This document shows, piece by piece, positions 4,868 through 15,300 of a DNA stretch of 17,730 nucleotides. The stretch lies in the NCBI GenBank assembly GCA_934486495.1, contig CAKSPW010000048.1, positions 1 through 17,730 of the forward strand, read 5' to 3'. This DNA is from an uncultured Clostridia bacterium. Its GTDB lineage: Bacteria > Bacillota > Clostridia > UBA1381. Positions within the stretch are counted from its first letter, which is position 1. Each line of letters starts with the position of its first letter. The position numbers and the translations under genes were made by a program. The notes beneath the pieces are model-generated. The model was not told where the DNA came from and did not search any database. It worked only from the letters and a program-made list of their open reading frames with translations.

Positions 4868-7486
4868 TCAAATTCCTCCTTTATGAACAATTACAGCCAA
4901 AATATTGTTATAATGAGTTTGAGTCACAACAAAATCACCTATATTTATATCATTATAAGAACCCTTACTAAAATTCTTTCCGTCAAAAATCACTATTAAT
5001 GAATTTGCCTTTTTTAGGTTCAGAACCTGATTTTTCAATTCCGGATTCAACGCACCGTTATTGTAGCCGGTTTCAACCTTGAAAGCAGCTCCGTTCTTAT
5101 CTTTTACTGTTGAAGAAAAAATTCTTTCTTCACATTCGCCGTAAATCAAACCATATTGACCCAATCCCCAGCCGCCGTCACCGTAAAAGAATTGACCGGT
5201 AACATCTTTTTTATATATCAGCTCAATCTTTGCAATTTCTTCATTTCTAATTCCTATTCTGATAATATCGCCTTTCTCAATATCCTCAATAGTTTTGTTT
5301 GATTTGCATATATCCGAAAATTCACAGTTAGTACTTACCGGATATTCGGTTCTGCTGCCATTTGCAGACATAATTTCAAAAATGTCAACAATCTCATTAT
5401 CTTGATTTAGTCCTTTGGTTTTACCGGATACAGAAACAATTTTCTCTGCCGGACCTATATCTATTGTTGCCGGAGCTTTATGAACTATATACTGTTCATA
5501 AAAAATATCCTCCGCTGTAACCTTATATGCAACGGCATTCTGATATTTTGCATTATCCTTCACTCCGGTTACAGTAAACAGTGAATCCTTTGCATTCCTT
5601 ATTTCCGCATCGGAAGGGACATTGAATACCTTTGTATTTTCATCATACAGCATAGACACTCCTATAATATTCTGTTCGGCTGCTGCCATACATCCCCATA
5701 TTTGTTTACCGTTCATTTCCTGTGTTTTTATCAGTTTGTTGTCACCGCCGTTTTCAGATGATGTTGAAATTGATGTGATTTTTCCGTCTTTATTTTTTTG
5801 CAAAAGCATAAGCTGAGGCTTTACATAACCGTCGGCTGTTTTCTCAAATAAATTCATAACCTCCGAACATTTTTTCTTCGAACCGTTAAATTTGAATTTA
5901 TCATCGGTTTCAACTTTTTCAATCTTTCCGTTTTCATTTAACATTTTTAATATCAAATGATCGTTCAAATCATCTTCCTCAAATATATTATATACATATG
6001 CCACAAAGCTGTTGGCATTTAAATATTTATAGTCTGCGTCTGCGATATATCCTCTATAATCAAGATAAAACTCTGCACTTTTTGCACTTGAATTAAACAC
6101 CTTTGTGTTATCATAGTATATGTACCAATTTCCGTTGACTTCAATTTTATTTTCCTGAATTGAAGATATATCGCCGGAAACTGCTTCTCTGCTTAAAATA
6201 CCTTTAAAAGAATGATTATTTTGTGATATAAACACACTTATAACATCACCGCTTTTAATATCCTCAAATTCTACAGCTTCCCCTGTTGTGGTTACAAGAG
6301 AAAACAAATCATAATCATCCGGATCAAAATTTACATATGTGTTGGTTAAAGAGTTATAAATCTTTTGTTCATCGCTTAATATGTCTTTCACCAATACATT
6401 ATCATAAGACCATACAATTGCAAGATCATTCTTATTATTCATACTGATGAGTTTAATTTCGTACTTTGGTTTGCTTAAAATATCATTGACACTTCCGGAA
6501 TAAAAACTGCCGTTATATATAACTGTAAGATTGTCCGCAAGTTTGTATCTCTTAGTTGTTTTGTCCCTATAATAAGTCAACTCACTATTATTATAGGTGC
6601 AATCTTCATCAATAAAAAGATTAACGGTCGTTTGTGACGGATTTTTTCCAATCCATATCAACCTATATTCATCGGATGAATTGGTGCAGGATACTATATA
6701 ATGTACTCTTAGTCCGAGATAATCGAAATAATCCTTGTTATCAAGTTCAATCGTTTCTCCGTCAATAATCATTTGATTTTTACCCAGAGCTGCGTTATAA
6801 ATACTTGTACCGTGAACTCCCGTTACGACTCCTCTGGTAAAATATTTCATTTTTCTTGTCTTATACAGATATTGTGTATCTCCTTTTGAATATGACGGTG
6901 TAGCCGATAAATCATTTTCCAAACAATTTGCAATAAGAGAATTAAACATCATAGTGAAAAGATCCCCGATTGTAAGGGTAGCGCCCGATAAAATATTCTT
7001 TGTTATTTCAGCATAATCCGCCGCAGCAATCACTCCGTTGTTTTCCATATATACATCGTATCCCAAAAGTCTTAAAAACACAGAATATGCGTGTTCCTTT
7101 TGCATAACGGTTTCAGGTAAAAACAATTTATTATCTGTGCCTTTTAAGTATCCGTATTCCGTCAAAACAGTAATATCATTATATGCATAATGGTTCTTTG
7201 AAACATCGTTATAATACAATGTTTTTCCTTCCTGCATGGGAATATTAGCAAACCTTCTTAAATAAACTGCAAATTCAGCACGAGTAACCTCTTTACTTAA
7301 ATCAAGTGTCAACTCATCATATTCCCCGCTTACTATATTAAGCGATTGCAATACACTCAAAATTTCTTTTTGTGATTGTGTCAGTGCGGAAGATGAATCT
7401 GCACCCGATGCGGCATATGCTCCAACCGAACAAATGATATTTATCAGCATAAGAATGCACAATAACAAGCATATTTTCCTTTTCAT
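4868..7486 (-). CDS. Secreted SLH-domain surface protein, 872 aa, function unknown
   Basis: The signal peptide is MKRKICLLLCILMLINIICS with likely cleavage after AYA (residue 25). SLH-type repeats follow at the N-terminus, about 38-80 (EILSVLQSLNIVSG, VTRAEFAVYLRRF) and 90-142 (YYNDV, AYNDITVLTEYGYLKG). A third, more degenerate repeat is at 150-187 (LTIGDLFTMMFNSLI). SLH repeats bind pyruvylated secondary wall polymers, so the protein should sit on the cell wall. The remaining ~680 residues look like a string of small beta-rich modules (for example GVVTGVHGTSIYNAALGKN and NKIEVNGNWYIYYDNTKVF); I recognise no catalytic domain. AAAGGAG precedes the ATG. It lies 31 nt after the other SLH gene. 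A role in holding or presenting polysaccharide is suggested by context only. Confidence 0.85.
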   Translation of the reverse strand: MKRKICLLLCILMLINIICSVGAYAASGADSSSALTQSQKEILSVLQSLNIVSGEYDELTLDLSKEVTRAEFAVYLRRFANIPMQEGKTLYYNDVSKNHYAYNDITVLTEYGYLKGTDNKLFLPETVMQKEHAYSVFLRLLGYDVYMENNGVIAAADYAEITKNILSGATLTIGDLFTMMFNSLIANCLENDLSATPSYSKGDTQYLYKTRKMKYFTRGVVTGVHGTSIYNAALGKNQMIIDGETIELDNKDYFDYLGLRVHYIVSCTNSSDEYRLIWIGKNPSQTTVNLFIDEDCTYNNSELTYYRDKTTKRYKLADNLTVIYNGSFYSGSVNDILSKPKYEIKLISMNNKNDLAIVWSYDNVLVKDILSDEQKIYNSLTNTYVNFDPDDYDLFSLVTTTGEAVEFEDIKSGDVISVFISQNNHSFKGILSREAVSGDISSIQENKIEVNGNWYIYYDNTKVFNSSAKSAEFYLDYRGYIADADYKYLNANSFVAYVYNIFEEDDLNDHLILKMLNENGKIEKVETDDKFKFNGSKKKCSEVMNLFEKTADGYVKPQLMLLQKNKDGKITSISTSSENGGDNKLIKTQEMNGKQIWGCMAAAEQNIIGVSMLYDENTKVFNVPSDAEIRNAKDSLFTVTGVKDNAKYQNAVAYKVTAEDIFYEQYIVHKAPATIDIGPAEKIVSVSGKTKGLNQDNEIVDIFEIMSANGSRTEYPVSTNCEFSDICKSNKTIEDIEKGDIIRIGIRNEEIAKIELIYKKDVTGQFFYGDGGWGLGQYGLIYGECEERIFSSTVKDKNGAAFKVETGYNNGALNPELKNQVLNLKKANSLIVIFDGKNFSKGSYNDINIGDFVVTQTHYNNILAVIVHKGGI

Positions 7487-7517
7487 GTTAATCTCCTTTC
7501 AATGGCGGCTTGCACAG

Positions 7518-9203
7518 TTATTTTTTTATAATACTGTACATACCATAAATCATTTTTGCGGCTTCTGCACGGGTAGCATCTCCGGCAGGATTGAAAGTAT
7601 TATCATCCAATCCACTTATTATGCCTGCTTTTGTTAATGCGGATACCGCATGCTTTGCGTAATCCGAAATTAAATCCTTGTCCGAAAATGCAAGCTCCTG
7701 CGTTTCAAGATTAATTTCTTTTTTTGCCATTGCATTGTAAATAATGACTGCCATATCTTGCCGCGTTACATTTGCTCCGGAACCGAACAAATCGTTCCCT
7801 ATTCCGTTTACTATATTCAGCTGATAAGCCTTTAAAACATATCCGGCATACCAATCATTTTCGTTAACATCTTTAAATGTGTCCGTGTACTGAGATGGTT
7901 CTTCATCCAGGGCGGAAACTATCATTTTGACAAATTCTTCTCGCTTAATTTTATCTCTTGGGGCAAATTTCGTATCACTCTTTCCGGAAATAATTTTTGC
8001 ATCCGCCAATGCGGATATAGCTTCATATGCCCATGAAACGGTATCCAAATCATCAAACGGCATATACACGGTATCATTTTTTTGAACGGGTACACCGACT
8101 GCACCGTTTGAAGTGCCAAACCCCGATGAAATTGAATTGCCCGATGAACTGCCCCCGCCGGCTCCTCCGCCGCTGTTGCTGCCGCTGCTGCCACCCGATG
8201 TTGTAAGAGTTTTATACTTTTTCATCATTTTTTCAACACTTGTGTAATTACCAACAAGATTTTTATAAACATCTGCGTCCGAACTTACTGATGAAAGACC
8301 CAATTCTTTTTTATATCTTTCAAAAATGTCCTTTATATTCATATAACCGTCGGGATAATGTACAGCCGTCAGAATTACGGCGTCACGGATTTTGTTTTTC
8401 AAATCATTCGTTGAAGTTATCCCTTGGTTTATCAACCTATTGTTCATTTCAGTTTTTTTGTCATCGCTTGTAATATATTTATTGTAATATTCTTTTAATG
8501 TGTCATCACTTTGCAGTAATTCTTCTATTATTGCAGCAGCTTCATCCGATATTGTACCCTTATTCAAAATATCAAGCGCTACACAAGATTTATATAAAAC
8601 AATGTTCCGGTCATATTCTGCTACATCAAAAGGTGTTCCGTTTTTTTCATTAAACAGCAAGTCTGAAACATCTTTTAAGCTCTGATTACTTGCCAAAGGC
8701 AAATCAAATCCAAGTTTTTCTTTGTTTACCAGAACTTTATTGTAAAATTCATCTCTATTATTTATTTGCTCATTTATTTCATTTATCGCATTTTTATAAT
8801 CCTCTTTACTGACTGCATAAATTGGATAAGACATTATTTCCCTATTATTTTTTGAAGAAATATATATTGTATAATTATCGGATTTCGTTACTTCAATAAC
8901 CAATTCTTTATTTGATTCAAATTCATTTTGGTATCCCAAAAAAGACATGGGATTATATCTCGTAATATCCCCTTCTGCCGTAACATTTTCACTTTCAATT
9001 TTACTGAACAATTCTTGTGGCTTTGTTGTACCTTGCAGCATAATAATGCTGTAATGCTTGCTTTCTTCTTCGTTGAGATTTAATTTAATCTCACCGTTTG
9101 AATAATTTTTTTCGATGTTCATGCTCGGTGATGCAAGCACAGGCACTATTGCCAAAAACGATATAATTAAGGTGCTTACAAAGGCTTTTGCTTTAATTCT
9201 CAC
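7518..9203 (-). CDS. Secreted protein with three C-terminal SLH repeats, 561 aa
   Basis: The start is GTG at 9203, preceded by GAGGAGGAATAAATA. The signal peptide is MRIKAKAFVSTLIISFLAIVPVLA (about 1-24). Residues 25-335 form an unrecognised domain, first beta-rich, then largely helical and charged. A Ser/Gly linker follows (about 336-361). Three SLH repeats occupy about 382-430 (WAYEAISALADAKIISG), 442-490 (WYAGYVLKAYQLNIVNG) and 505-555 (YAKHAVSALTKAGIISG). Each ends in a TRQDMAV/TRAEAAK-type segment. The protein is therefore displayed on the cell wall with its N-terminal domain outward. It has no catalytic signature and could be a binding or scaffold protein. Its order (cargo first, SLH last) is the reverse of its neighbour's. 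Confidence 0.88.
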   Translation of the reverse strand: MRIKAKAFVSTLIISFLAIVPVLASPSMNIEKNYSNGEIKLNLNEEESKHYSIIMLQGTTKPQELFSKIESENVTAEGDITRYNPMSFLGYQNEFESNKELVIEVTKSDNYTIYISSKNNREIMSYPIYAVSKEDYKNAINEINEQINNRDEFYNKVLVNKEKLGFDLPLASNQSLKDVSDLLFNEKNGTPFDVAEYDRNIVLYKSCVALDILNKGTISDEAAAIIEELLQSDDTLKEYYNKYITSDDKKTEMNNRLINQGITSTNDLKNKIRDAVILTAVHYPDGYMNIKDIFERYKKELGLSSVSSDADVYKNLVGNYTSVEKMMKKYKTLTTSGGSSGSNSGGGAGGGSSSGNSISSGFGTSNGAVGVPVQKNDTVYMPFDDLDTVSWAYEAISALADAKIISGKSDTKFAPRDKIKREEFVKMIVSALDEEPSQYTDTFKDVNENDWYAGYVLKAYQLNIVNGIGNDLFGSGANVTRQDMAVIIYNAMAKKEINLETQELAFSDKDLISDYAKHAVSALTKAGIISGLDDNTFNPAGDATRAEAAKMIYGMYSIIKK

Positions 9204-9246
9204 TATTTATTCCTCCTCGCTTGCAATTATCAAGCATATCATGTTA

Positions 9247-9278
9247 CATATGGGAACGGATTAAACCATTCCCATATG
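9247..9278 (-). repeat. Strong intergenic hairpin before the 561-aa SLH gene
   Basis: CATATGGGAA (9247-9256) and TTCCCATATG (9269-9278) form a perfect 10-bp inverted repeat. On the minus strand it extends to 13 bp through a G-U and two G-C pairs, with a 6-nt loop; on the plus strand the same place is a C-A mismatch. So it is better formed in the operon mRNA. No U-run follows on the minus strand, so an mRNA processing or stabilising role, or partial attenuation, is more likely than full termination. Confidence 0.6.
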
Positions 9279-9290
9279 CATGTATTATTT

Positions 9291-12266
9291 TTATTTAAGA
9301 TCTATATGGGGCGACAAGGGCGTTATTGTCTCAAAATCTCCCCAACAAAATACTTTTGTCGCTGTAATATTGTTCATATCTGTCGGGACTGTATATTCTA
9401 TATCTTCATTTACTTTGGAAATTGTTGCATCATGCTTTACATTGATAATTTCAGCATCTACAATCCGTACTTCGTCACCGGCAAAATGAGCAACTATAAT
9501 GTTATATTCTCCCCCGGCTTTCAAAGTGTTTGTATAATCAATATTGATTTTAACTTTCTGACCGCCCAGCAGCTTTAAGGCACTAAGAGTATCAATCAAC
9601 GTGCCGTCAGAGGATTTAACACTGTTTAATTTAACATTCAATTCACCGTTTACCGTTTTAAATCCTGCCGTATAAGCTTCTGTGCCGAACGTTTCGCCTT
9701 TAATATTTTGTACATCCGTAGTGATATGCAGTTCATATTCAGTATTTTCAGACAAAGTTTCATTTAATGTCAACACATATTTACCCGAAACAAACACGCC
9801 TGTTGCATTGATTTTTGCTGTGTCGCCTTTTGCTGTGATATAGATTGAATCATTGTTTACTGTTGCTTCATTCATAAGAGCCGAAAAATCAATTTCAATC
9901 TTATTTGTCAATGCGGATACTTTGCCCCAGTCAGCCTGTACTTCATCATCACTCTTTATCACAATGCTGTCTGCATTAACCGTCGGTGCGGGATAATATT
10001 TTTTGAACATGATATTATCAAGATCGATTTCTCCGCCGGCAAGCTGGAATGCCATTACCTCGAACGGCGTGGAAAGATTATCCTTCCAATATCCCTGTCC
10101 GCTGCCTGCAAGAGCTTTCCAGTCAACTTTATATTCATTTGTACCGTCACTCAAAACAGCCTTTGCCTTTTTATTGTTTACATCAAGAATATATGTGTAA
10201 TGATACCACTGATTCGGTGTTAAACTTGTAATCTCTTTAAATGCTCTGTCTGCCTCCGGCTCACCCATAGCAACAGTTTCGGAATCCATGCCGAATATCT
10301 GTAAACCGTTTTGATATTGATGCCTTGCGGAGAAATAAATCCTATCCGTTGCCGCCATAGCCGCCCTTGTTCTTATATCAAATTCAACCGATATAAATTT
10401 ATAACCCGACTGCTCATTCCAATATGTATTAATGCCGTCACCCGCAGGATTAAAATACTGCCAGTATCTGTAATCACCCGGATCTCCCGAAGCTGCAGCT
10501 GTGCCTTTTGTTGCCTTCAGATAGTAATTACCGTCCGCGTCCTGTTCAATGCTTGCATGGCCGCTTCCTATGCCGAATGCATTAAGCGCCGCTCCATTAT
10601 CAAGACCATCCGTAAACGGATGATAACCCATTGTATCCTGATCCTTAATGTCAAGAACAAAAACTGCGTCTTCTTCCGTTGCGCTGCCGCTTACAGACTG
10701 AATTCCGGCAGGAACACCAACTGTGTATGTACCTGTTTTCAGATTGCTTGCCGGCAATGTGTATGTCAGTCCGTCGTCCGACAGAATTCCGCTTACGCTC
10801 TCCCCGTTTAACGTAACTCCCGACACATCGGACGCGGCGGAGCTGAACGCAATATCAATTCCCGTGCCGTTAAAGCTTGCGCCTGTTACCTTAAACGACG
10901 GTACGGTTTTTTTAACCGAAATATTATCTATACTCATACCCTGACCACCGGTAATGTATCTTAAGCCGGAGATTGAAGCTGCCTTTGAGCCTCCGACAAT
11001 ATAACTGCCGAAAGCAGGTGCCGGCGCTGACGCACTGTAAACGGTTGCATTTTGCGTATCTCTTTCATATAAAGATGTTGTCATCTTTTTTGACGGGAAT
11101 TCAATTTTGCTTTCTACGTGATACCACTTTTCAGTATCAATAACAGGATAATTACCTGCTTCATCGGTTAATTTAGCAATTTTTCCTTTTTCATTATTTT
11201 CAACGGAGCCTATTACCACACCTCCGACTTTCTTGTAAGCGATAATCCAGAACGAGCCGTTTCCTTCCGTTTTGTCACCCAAGCCCACTCCGGACATGCT
11301 TTGTGCCGTAAATTTAATATCGAGACTTGTTTCAATATTGCACGCATCTGACACATTTACACTTTTATTTGAATCAAAGGTCTGATAATATCGTGACCAA
11401 CTGCCGCCGAATTTAAGATATTTATTGGAGTCCTCCGTTTCGATTGAAACGGACGCACCGGAATTAACCTGTATCTGAGGTGTTGTTCCCTCTGTATCAA
11501 AATCCGCGCGGTAAAGCTGTTTTGAGCCATCCGATTGTTCATTCAGGCGTTCAACCTTTACATTGTCAATATACGCATCTCCTCTTGAGAAGAGCCTTAC
11601 CGCACTGATTTCCGTACCCTTAGAGCCGCCCACCTGAAAATTACCGGCCGCTGGAGCTGTAATTGTTCTTGTATAAACCACGCTCGGATCACTTTTCAGC
11701 CATGCCTTTGTCGTCATTGTTTTTGACGGCATTTCAAGATATGCCTCAACACTGTACCAAGTATCCGCTTCGGCTGCTTTCATTTCACTGTTTGAATCTT
11801 TAAGGGCATATAATTTGGTGTTATCTTCCCATGCAGAACCCATTGCCAGATTACCCTTAGCCTCATTTGTTATATTATTCAAATTGGGAGTTATAATCGA
11901 AAAACTCCAATAAGCTCCGTTATTCCTGGTTTTATCACCCAAACCGATTCCCAATCTGCTCAAAGACGTAACCTTTGCATCGAATGTAAGCTTAAATTTA
12001 TTTTCATCTGAGGAGGGATACGCTTTGTTATCATCAAAATTAATATGAAATGTTTCATACGAATTACCGAACTGAAGCGCACCGTCAACCGATGCTATCT
12101 GGCTGCCTGCTACTGCGCCTTCGTCGGTTACCGATTCAATCCCATTATTAAAGTTATCCTCAAAGATGGTTTCATAAACCTCTGCACTTTCGGCATAGGC
12201 ATAAATTCCTGAAAATGCCGACAACGTCATTGCTACCGCACAAACCGTTGAAATTAGTTTTTTCAT
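9291..12266 (-). CDS. Secreted multimodular protein with duplicated lectin-like and Ig-like domains
   Basis: Numbered from the upstream ATG at 12281 (996 residues). I prefer the ATG at 12266 (codon 6) because GAGGT lies 8 nt before it and it gives a typical MKKLISTVCAVAMTLSAFSG signal peptide, cleaved near AYA-E. Two homologous jelly-roll-like modules follow, about 35-247 and 255-459. They share GLGDKT..NG..W, W(Y/H)xVE...PSK.MTT, VGGSK...IS..R and an IDN ending. Then come an Ig-like domain (462-545) and a third LamG-like module (549-762). A Big_5-type Ig domain (about 765-870: IDFSALMNEATVNNDSIYI) and a C-terminal beta module ending in TPLSP close it. No catalytic motif is seen. It is likely a carbohydrate-binding or adhesion protein at the cell surface, although no SLH or LPXTG anchor is present. 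Gap to the upstream glycoside hydrolase gene is 46 nt from this start. Confidence 0.82.
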   Translation of the reverse strand: MKKLISTVCAVAMTLSAFSGIYAYAESAEVYETIFEDNFNNGIESVTDEGAVAGSQIASVDGALQFGNSYETFHINFDDNKAYPSSDENKFKLTFDAKVTSLSRLGIGLGDKTRNNGAYWSFSIITPNLNNITNEAKGNLAMGSAWEDNTKLYALKDSNSEMKAAEADTWYSVEAYLEMPSKTMTTKAWLKSDPSVVYTRTITAPAAGNFQVGGSKGTEISAVRLFSRGDAYIDNVKVERLNEQSDGSKQLYRADFDTEGTTPQIQVNSGASVSIETEDSNKYLKFGGSWSRYYQTFDSNKSVNVSDACNIETSLDIKFTAQSMSGVGLGDKTEGNGSFWIIAYKKVGGVVIGSVENNEKGKIAKLTDEAGNYPVIDTEKWYHVESKIEFPSKKMTTSLYERDTQNATVYSASAPAPAFGSYIVGGSKAASISGLRYITGGQGMSIDNISVKKTVPSFKVTGASFNGTGIDIAFSSAASDVSGVTLNGESVSGILSDDGLTYTLPASNLKTGTYTVGVPAGIQSVSGSATEEDAVFVLDIKDQDTMGYHPFTDGLDNGAALNAFGIGSGHASIEQDADGNYYLKATKGTAAASGDPGDYRYWQYFNPAGDGINTYWNEQSGYKFISVEFDIRTRAAMAATDRIYFSARHQYQNGLQIFGMDSETVAMGEPEADRAFKEITSLTPNQWYHYTYILDVNNKKAKAVLSDGTNEYKVDWKALAGSGQGYWKDNLSTPFEVMAFQLAGGEIDLDNIMFKKYYPAPTVNADSIVIKSDDEVQADWGKVSALTNKIEIDFSALMNEATVNNDSIYITAKGDTAKINATGVFVSGKYVLTLNETLSENTEYELHITTDVQNIKGETFGTEAYTAGFKTVNGELNVKLNSVKSSDGTLIDTLSALKLLGGQKVKINIDYTNTLKAGGEYNIIVAHFAGDEVRIVDAEIINVKHDATISKVNEDIEYTVPTDMNNITATKVFCWGDFETITPLSPHIDLK

Positions 12267-12312
12267 TACTTTGTACCTCATCTTTCTTTTAAAAATAATA
12301 ATTTCTATATAC

Positions 12313-15300
12313 TTATTGCCCGTCCGACAGATTAAGTATGCTATATAAATTTGCAGATTTTGTCTGCCCTATTCCATCGCTGAACTGAATCCAGCCTCTG
12401 CCGGAACCGTCATTATCGTTTACAAGCATTGAAAATCCAAGCTCTCTGTCTTTGATTTTTGTAACACCCGGAAGGATTTCCGACCACGGTATTCTTGCAC
12501 GATAAATATACTTCCCGTCTTGTTTTTCAACCGTACATTCACATTCATTAACCAAAACATTCTTTTCAAGCTTTGTTGAGCTTTCCGCCTGCATTGCTTT
12601 TTCTGCAGATGACAGAGATTCAAATCTGAATAATTGAACGCCGTCGGGTGTTTTTGACAGTCCAAATTCTGTAAAACTGCCGCCGGATGACAATTTTCTA
12701 TCCTCCGCTGTGGAAATGGCAAACTGTATTCCGTCTCCGCTCCACATATCCGAACCGCTTTTGTCTTGGAAAAATACATTGTCGGTTACAACTGCGAGTA
12801 AATAAAGATTTTCATCATCCCATTTCAGTTTTCCCAAAACAGAACAATCATCCCTACCGCTCCAGTCATCCTTGTACCTCACATCCATTTTTCTGTCTGC
12901 CGCGTAAAAGTCTCCGCCCTGCCAATCATTATAATCAAGGCTTCCGTTTATCGGAGGTTTTTCATTTGCAAACTCGGCGGTAAGCTGTGTGCATCTTACC
13001 GCAACCGTTGTTTTATAGCCATAGTCAAGCTCTACATTGGCATTAAAGTTAAATGTTCGCTGCACATAGCTTTGGGGAACGTTAAGCTTCACCGTAACTG
13101 TTTCCTTCGGCTTTACATTTTCAAAATATCGTGTTTCTGTCTTGCCGCCATACTCGGTAAAATCGGCAGTTACTTTCCCCGAAAAGGTGTTTTGTGCCGC
13201 CATATTTGTTATTGATATATGTGCCTCTGTTCGTGATGATATGTCATTAACCTTTTCGATTCTTCCGACAAGCTTCATCGGTTGTGTTCTTACGACGTGT
13301 ACTCTTGTTATAAAAATCAAATCATCACCGTCATACATTTTTATTCTCAGTGTGTTTTCATCTGCGGTTTCTTCGGCTGTTGCAGCGGTTATTTCTGCCT
13401 TACCGTTTTTCATACCGTCATTTTGAGCAATTTCAATATTATCTCTTGCTTCTGCATCAATTCTCAAATTTCTGCATTGTGTATCATTAATTGTAAACGT
13501 AGCTTTGTCGCTCGGTGCCGCAAAAGCCCGTGCATTATCAATAGTTATAATAGGTACACATTCTTCAAACGCGTTGAAATTTCCCACAATATACATCGGC
13601 TCAAAGGTTGTTGTAAATGAATATTTACCGTCTTTTGATTTTAAATCGCCGATTTTATTGCTGTACATATCATAGACTTCAACCTCATTTGTTCCCAAAT
13701 TAATTCCTATATTGTCATACGAATTATCAGTCCATAACACAATAACGTCTTTTCCGTCTGAGTTTCTTGTGAATTTATACACACTTGTTTTATCCTTTAT
13801 GATTTTGCCCGATGGCTTAACATCACTTAACAGCTTGTTATAGCCTGCCATTGCCAAATACGAAAGCTTTGCGGAATACGGGCCTGTTATTTCTGACTTA
13901 TCATACAATAAACCCCAATGAGATTCGCCTGTTTTTAAATCATTATCAAGTCCCGGATTTATGAAATTGAACTGATAAATATTATCTGCAACGTTATCCC
14001 CCTGAATCATTGCCATAAGCTGCGTTAAGTATGAAGCTTGCGCAATTTCACTTGCCCACAAAGAACCCGATCTTACACCAAGCTCAGTCCAGCTTATTTC
14101 AATTTCCGGGTGTCCCGCATCATCAAGCTTTTTCCTTAGCTTTGCTGCTCTTTCACGATAAACATCATTCCTCAGTCTATCCTTACCGGTATCATCTAAA
14201 TTAGTGTCCCAATCATAAGGGTGAACTGAAATAACATCACAATAATCCAGGATTCCTGCTTCTATACAAGCATCAATAAATGCGTCATGAAGCGTTGCGG
14301 TAGAACATACTGTCACTTTGATACTCGGTTTGGCAGCTTTTACACGTTTATATATAGCTTTTGTCAATTCCGTGTATTGCTGTGGTGTTGCATAATCTTT
14401 ATTAAATCCACCGTAAACATTCGGCTCGTTCCAAACCTCATAGTATTCAACTCTGTCACCATATTTTTCGACAAACCATCCTGCATAGTCGGATATTGCC
14501 TTTATTTCTTCATCCGTAACAGGAATATGTGTTTCACCGCCATAAGCGGGGTGCCCCATAGCAACAGCCATATTTTGCGTCATATCAAGCTCTTTTGTCA
14601 AATCAAATGCAGGTTTGAATACATATTCCGTATATGGCGCTTTCCCGGAATTTTTATTCCACATTGAATATTCTCTTATTCCGCTAAAGCCTGCGTCCGA
14701 AGCCATTTTATACAATTCGGTCATATCAGGTTCACGATTGTTGAATTGGAATTGTATTTGAGTTCTCATCATTGGATTTGGCTTTTCTGAAGCTTTTCTT
14801 TTATTTGCGACTGCAAAATGAATATCATCTCCTATAACATTGCCGCTTATTATTTCGCCGTTGTACTCACCGCTATAATTCAGCGTTGTTCTGATGAAAT
14901 ATTTACTGCACTCATTAACATTACGAAGCTGAATTTTTAACTCTTTGATTTTTTGCGGCTCAATTACTGTTTTATCAATAATTCCGTCCTCTAACAATTT
15001 TTTATCGTATGATAAAATCTCGTATTTTCCATCCACTTTCAGTTCGGTGCTCTGTGTTAGATTTTTCAATGTTGCTGTCAAAATTTTATCATCCTCATAA
15101 TCAAATGTATTGCCCAGGCTGCCTGTACTGAATTCGGCAATTACAGGCTTTTGAGGAAATGACTCCTTAACCTCGACCCATTCTATATACACAGGTCCTT
15201 TTGAACCGCCATAAGCCGAAGACCAACACGCTATAAGGAAATCGGCACCGGCGTTATCATTTTTAAAATAACATTCGTCAAAATAAAATGTATGTTCTTT

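Noticed and set aside
10311..10811. Cysteine-rich 166-residue plus-strand open frame
   Set aside because: It is antisense to the large secreted protein. Its composition follows from the opposite strand's codons and it has no ribosome site or family resemblance.
14287..14667. 126-residue plus-strand open frame rich in Cys, Phe and Ile
   Set aside because: It is a shadow of the clan GH-A barrel on the minus strand, which carries the catalytic motifs.
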